This document shows positions 61,834 to 64,000 of a DNA stretch of 64,000 nucleotides, piece after piece. Numbering within the stretch: position 1 is the stretch's first letter; every line of letters starts with the position of its first letter. The notes under the pieces were generated by a model that did no database searches, was not told the origin of the DNA, and worked only from the letters and a program-made list of their open reading frames with translations. The DNA comes from Hyphococcus formosus (GTDB taxonomy: Bacteria; Pseudomonadota; Alphaproteobacteria; Caulobacterales; Parvularculaceae): contig NZ_CP157210.1 of assembly GCF_046736345.1 (NCBI RefSeq), forward strand, positions 1,860,001 to 1,924,000. Direction: 5' to 3'. Both the position numbers and the translations under genes were made by a program.

Positions 61834-62781
61834 TTAGATCAATCCGTCTGTTTCACCTAAACCTAAAGCTAGATTGACATTCTGTATTGCCTGCACTGCT
61901 GCCCCTTTTAACAGGTTGTCTTCAGCAGCAACAACGACGGCGCATTGCCCGTCATCGCTTACGGTAATACCGCCAATAACAACGCCGCGGAGATCGGTAC
62001 CATCTTTGAGTTCTGGCGCGTCTTTTTGTAATTCTATCAAAGGTTCAGCGCTATATCTATTCTCAAATTGTTGAATTACAGCGTCACTGGTCATCGCCTG
62101 CGCCAGTGGAATATGGACTGTAACCATCAGACCACGGAAGGCGGGATGGACATGCGGTGAAAACCGGACGGGCGCACCCAGATGACGTGTTGCCTCGCGC
62201 TCATGCTTATGGCCCGTAAGGGCATAAGGCATAAGGTTATCTTTCAAGCGCTCGACATCATTTCGCGGGCTTGGTGTCGTTCCCGCCCCTGAATAGCCTG
62301 ACACGCCAAAAACTGATGGCGGTCCACTGAGGTTATTTACGAGGGGTGCGATAGCGAGTTGCATCGCTGTCGCATAGCAGCCCGGATTAGCAATCCGCTT
62401 AGCGCGGCGAATTTTATCGCGATGCAATTCAGGCAAGCCATAAACCCAACTATCGTCAAAACGATAATCTGCGGACAAATCAATGACGATCCGATCAGGC
62501 GCATGCTTTTCGATCGCATCGACATATGGCTGACCCGCACCATCAGGTAACGCAAGAATGACCACGTCAGCCCGGCGCTTTGCCGCTTCATCGGGGCCTA
62601 GCGCCTCGAATACACACTCGTCCTTGTCCTCTGGCGCAATATCAGCAACCGGACGCCCGGCAAATTCCCTGCTCACCGCATAAGCGAGCATCAATTCGGG
62701 ATGACCAGCGATCAGACGGATCAATTCTCGGCCTGCGTGCCCCCGCGCGCCAACGATACCGACTAAAAACGGGGTGCTCAT
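61834..62781 (-). CDS. argC: N-acetyl-gamma-glutamyl-phosphate reductase
   Basis: 315 residues. The cofactor motif is GIVGARGHAGRELIRLIAGHPE and the catalytic cysteine is in IANPGCYATAMQLAIAP. The enzyme reduces N-acetylglutamyl phosphate to the semialdehyde, the third step of arginine synthesis. Its start overlaps the stop of the upstream bifunctional kinase gene by 4 bases, so two successive enzymes are translationally coupled. Confidence 0.95.
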   Translation of the reverse strand: MSTPFLVGIVGARGHAGRELIRLIAGHPELMLAYAVSREFAGRPVADIAPEDKDECVFEALGPDEAAKRRADVVILALPDGAGQPYVDAIEKHAPDRIVIDLSADYRFDDSWVYGLPELHRDKIRRAKRIANPGCYATAMQLAIAPLVNNLSGPPSVFGVSGYSGAGTTPSPRNDVERLKDNLMPYALTGHKHEREATRHLGAPVRFSPHVHPAFRGLMVTVHIPLAQAMTSDAVIQQFENRYSAEPLIELQKDAPELKDGTDLRGVVIGGITVSDDGQCAVVVAAEDNLLKGAAVQAIQNVNLALGLGETDGLI

Positions 62782-64000
62782 TCTGCGTCATCTCCAATAA
62801 AACTTGCGGGCATAGCGGCGACCCTATCCGCAATTCGGGATATTCTCGCCCAATCCTTCTCACCTTTCCAAAACACTGTCCATGGCCCCGCCTTCACAGA
62901 GCCGTCAGCGCTATTATGGTAAAAGCCATTAAACCCGTTCGACGTCCGTGAACGCCAGAAAAAGTTCGGATTATTCTTCGTAAAGGCGCGCCAGACCGTA
63001 CGCGACAACCCCTCACCACGCGCGTCTTCCACGACGGCGAATTTGTCGAGATAGACGAAATCATCAATTTTTGTGAGGAGTGCGCCCGCCCGGTAGCTGT
63101 CGGACATGATAACCTCATGGATATCAAGCCCGTCCCACCAGTGATCCTTCAATGTTCGCCCGAAGGCATTTTCAACGAGCGCAATCGTCCGATCACGATC
63201 AATCGCTGATTTGGATTGGTGACGATTGATTGCCTCACCCATCCTGACGAGCGTACCCGATCCGCCATGCGTGAAAAGCTCGCGGATCAATCCGTCGGGC
63301 GTTGTGATCGAAACCGATGTCGATAATGGCGAAGCATCGAGAAGTCGTTTGATCTCGCTCAGCTTAAGCCGCATGCCCCCTTCGACCCAGCTAGCTTGCA
63401 TGAGCTTGTCATACTCGGACGCAAGGTTGATCGAGTGCATGACTTCGCCATGCTTATCGAGCAATCCGCCTACGCCCGTGAGAAAGACGATCTTCATCGG
63501 CTGCAATGCTTCGACAAGCGCACGGGTCGCGCTATCGCCATTGATGTTGACCAATTGACCGCCGGGGGCGATCCCCAAACATGTCAAAATAGGCATCGCG
63601 CCAGAACGAACGACAGATTGAATTAAGCCCTGCCGGATTGTCGTAGGCTCGCCCACAAGACCAAATTTATCCCGGTTCAGATAATCGGCTTCGATGACGC
63701 CGGCGATAACCCCCTCGGCTTCGACCCCTTGCTTGCGTACCGCCTCAACCAGCTTGATATTCTCGCCAATAAAGACATCACGTGCCACGTCCAATGTGGC
63801 ATCATCCGTGACACGCAATCCATCAACTTTCGGCGTGGATATGCCCCGCTCCTTGAGCGCAATATCCAATTGCGGGCCGCCACCGTGAAGCACGATCGGC
63901 GTCAAACCCACTGTATGAAGAAAGGCAAGCGCAGAGGCGGTTTCTTCCAATTGCTCAGCGAGGATCGCGCCACCGATTTTGATGACCGCAAATCGCGACT
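62778..64000 (-). CDS. argB: Bifunctional acetylglutamate kinase / N-acetylglutamate synthase, 5' end outside window
   Basis: At least 407 residues; the frame stays open to the window edge (the 17 residues before the TTG at 63950 include AVIKIGGAILAEQ, the kinase glycine-rich strand), so the true start is beyond 64000. The N-terminal two thirds is an amino-acid kinase with LHGGGPQLD and VNINGDSATRAL. The C-terminal about 150 residues form an acetyltransferase-type (DUF619/NAT) domain with KIDDFVYLDKFAVVEDARGEGLSRTVW and ends PASFIGDDAE. This architecture is that of the Maricaulis and Xanthomonas NAGS/K enzymes, which make and phosphorylate N-acetylglutamate. It is coupled to argC by a 4-base overlap. 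Confidence 0.93.
   Translation of the reverse strand, partial: SRFAVIKIGGAILAEQLEETASALAFLHTVGLTPIVLHGGGPQLDIALKERGISTPKVDGLRVTDDATLDVARDVFIGENIKLVEAVRKQGVEAEGVIAGVIEADYLNRDKFGLVGEPTTIRQGLIQSVVRSGAMPILTCLGIAPGGQLVNINGDSATRALVEALQPMKIVFLTGVGGLLDKHGEVMHSINLASEYDKLMQASWVEGGMRLKLSEIKRLLDASPLSTSVSITTPDGLIRELFTHGGSGTLVRMGEAINRHQSKSAIDRDRTIALVENAFGRTLKDHWWDGLDIHEVIMSDSYRAGALLTKIDDFVYLDKFAVVEDARGEGLSRTVWRAFTKNNPNFFWRSRTSNGFNGFYHNSADGSVKAGPWTVFWKGEKDWARISRIADRVAAMPASFIGDDAE

Overview
The window reads as a chromosomal segment of an alphaproteobacterium of moderate GC. The best pointer to lineage is the acetylglutamate kinase at the right edge, which carries a fused C-terminal N-acetyltransferase-type domain like the bifunctional NAGS/K of Maricaulis. 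A ribbon-helix-helix protein at the left edge, class II DAHP synthase, ScoAB, the yajC-secD-secF order and a large alphaproteobacterial-style polysaccharide locus fit a Maricaulales/Parvularculales-like marine bacterium (inference). No rRNA, tRNA, CRISPR, insertion sequence or prophage was seen.

Layout. 1-9.3 kb is housekeeping: end of an RHH protein, a GlnE homologue with degraded active sites, a ClC channel, a squalene-synthase-like protein, Fe superoxide dismutase, then SecF, SecD and YajC. 9.5-14.8 kb is a four-gene plus-strand unit: two tandem alkaline-phosphatase-superfamily paralogues, a PlsC acyltransferase and an LplT-like MFS transporter. 15-21 kb holds UDP-glucose dehydrogenase, the polyprenyl-phosphate sugar transferase that starts a polysaccharide, CysQ and an unassigned polytopic membrane protein. 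21.4-23.2 kb is a glutathione transferase and QueG.

23.2-41.9 kb is the most distinctive region, an exosortase/exopolysaccharide locus. On the minus strand, from 36.9 kb down to 23.2 kb, lie a WecG-type glycosyltransferase fused to a STAS domain, a PrsT-like TPR lipoprotein, an ExeA-type ATPase fused to a membrane GT2 domain, two further GT2 enzymes, an oxidoreductase-epimerase fusion and a 1043-residue G8/beta-helix protein. Divergently on the plus strand lie an exosortase fused to EpsI, a GumC/Wzz-type chain-length protein and a tyrosine autokinase. Together with Ugd and the initiating transferase they form most of a polymer synthesis and length-control pathway. Outer-membrane export, flippase and obvious polymerase genes, and any PEP-CTERM-type substrate, are not in the window.

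42-64 kb returns to mixed functions: an RND efflux pair behind a perfect inverted repeat, a LysM/Ig-like envelope protein, a LOG-family hydrolase, GltX, NadE, a class C beta-lactamase-like serine hydrolase, ScoAB, an HxlR regulator with an SCP2-like tail beside a perfect inverted repeat, a small secreted protein, an MBL-fold hydrolase, DAHP synthase, a dehydrogenase/aminotransferase pair for an amino-sugar, a Kef-type antiporter, ArgC and the partial bifunctional ArgB.

Convergent genes almost always abut or overlap at their stop codons. Only two clear intrinsic terminators were found (6227-6256 and 55295-55320).
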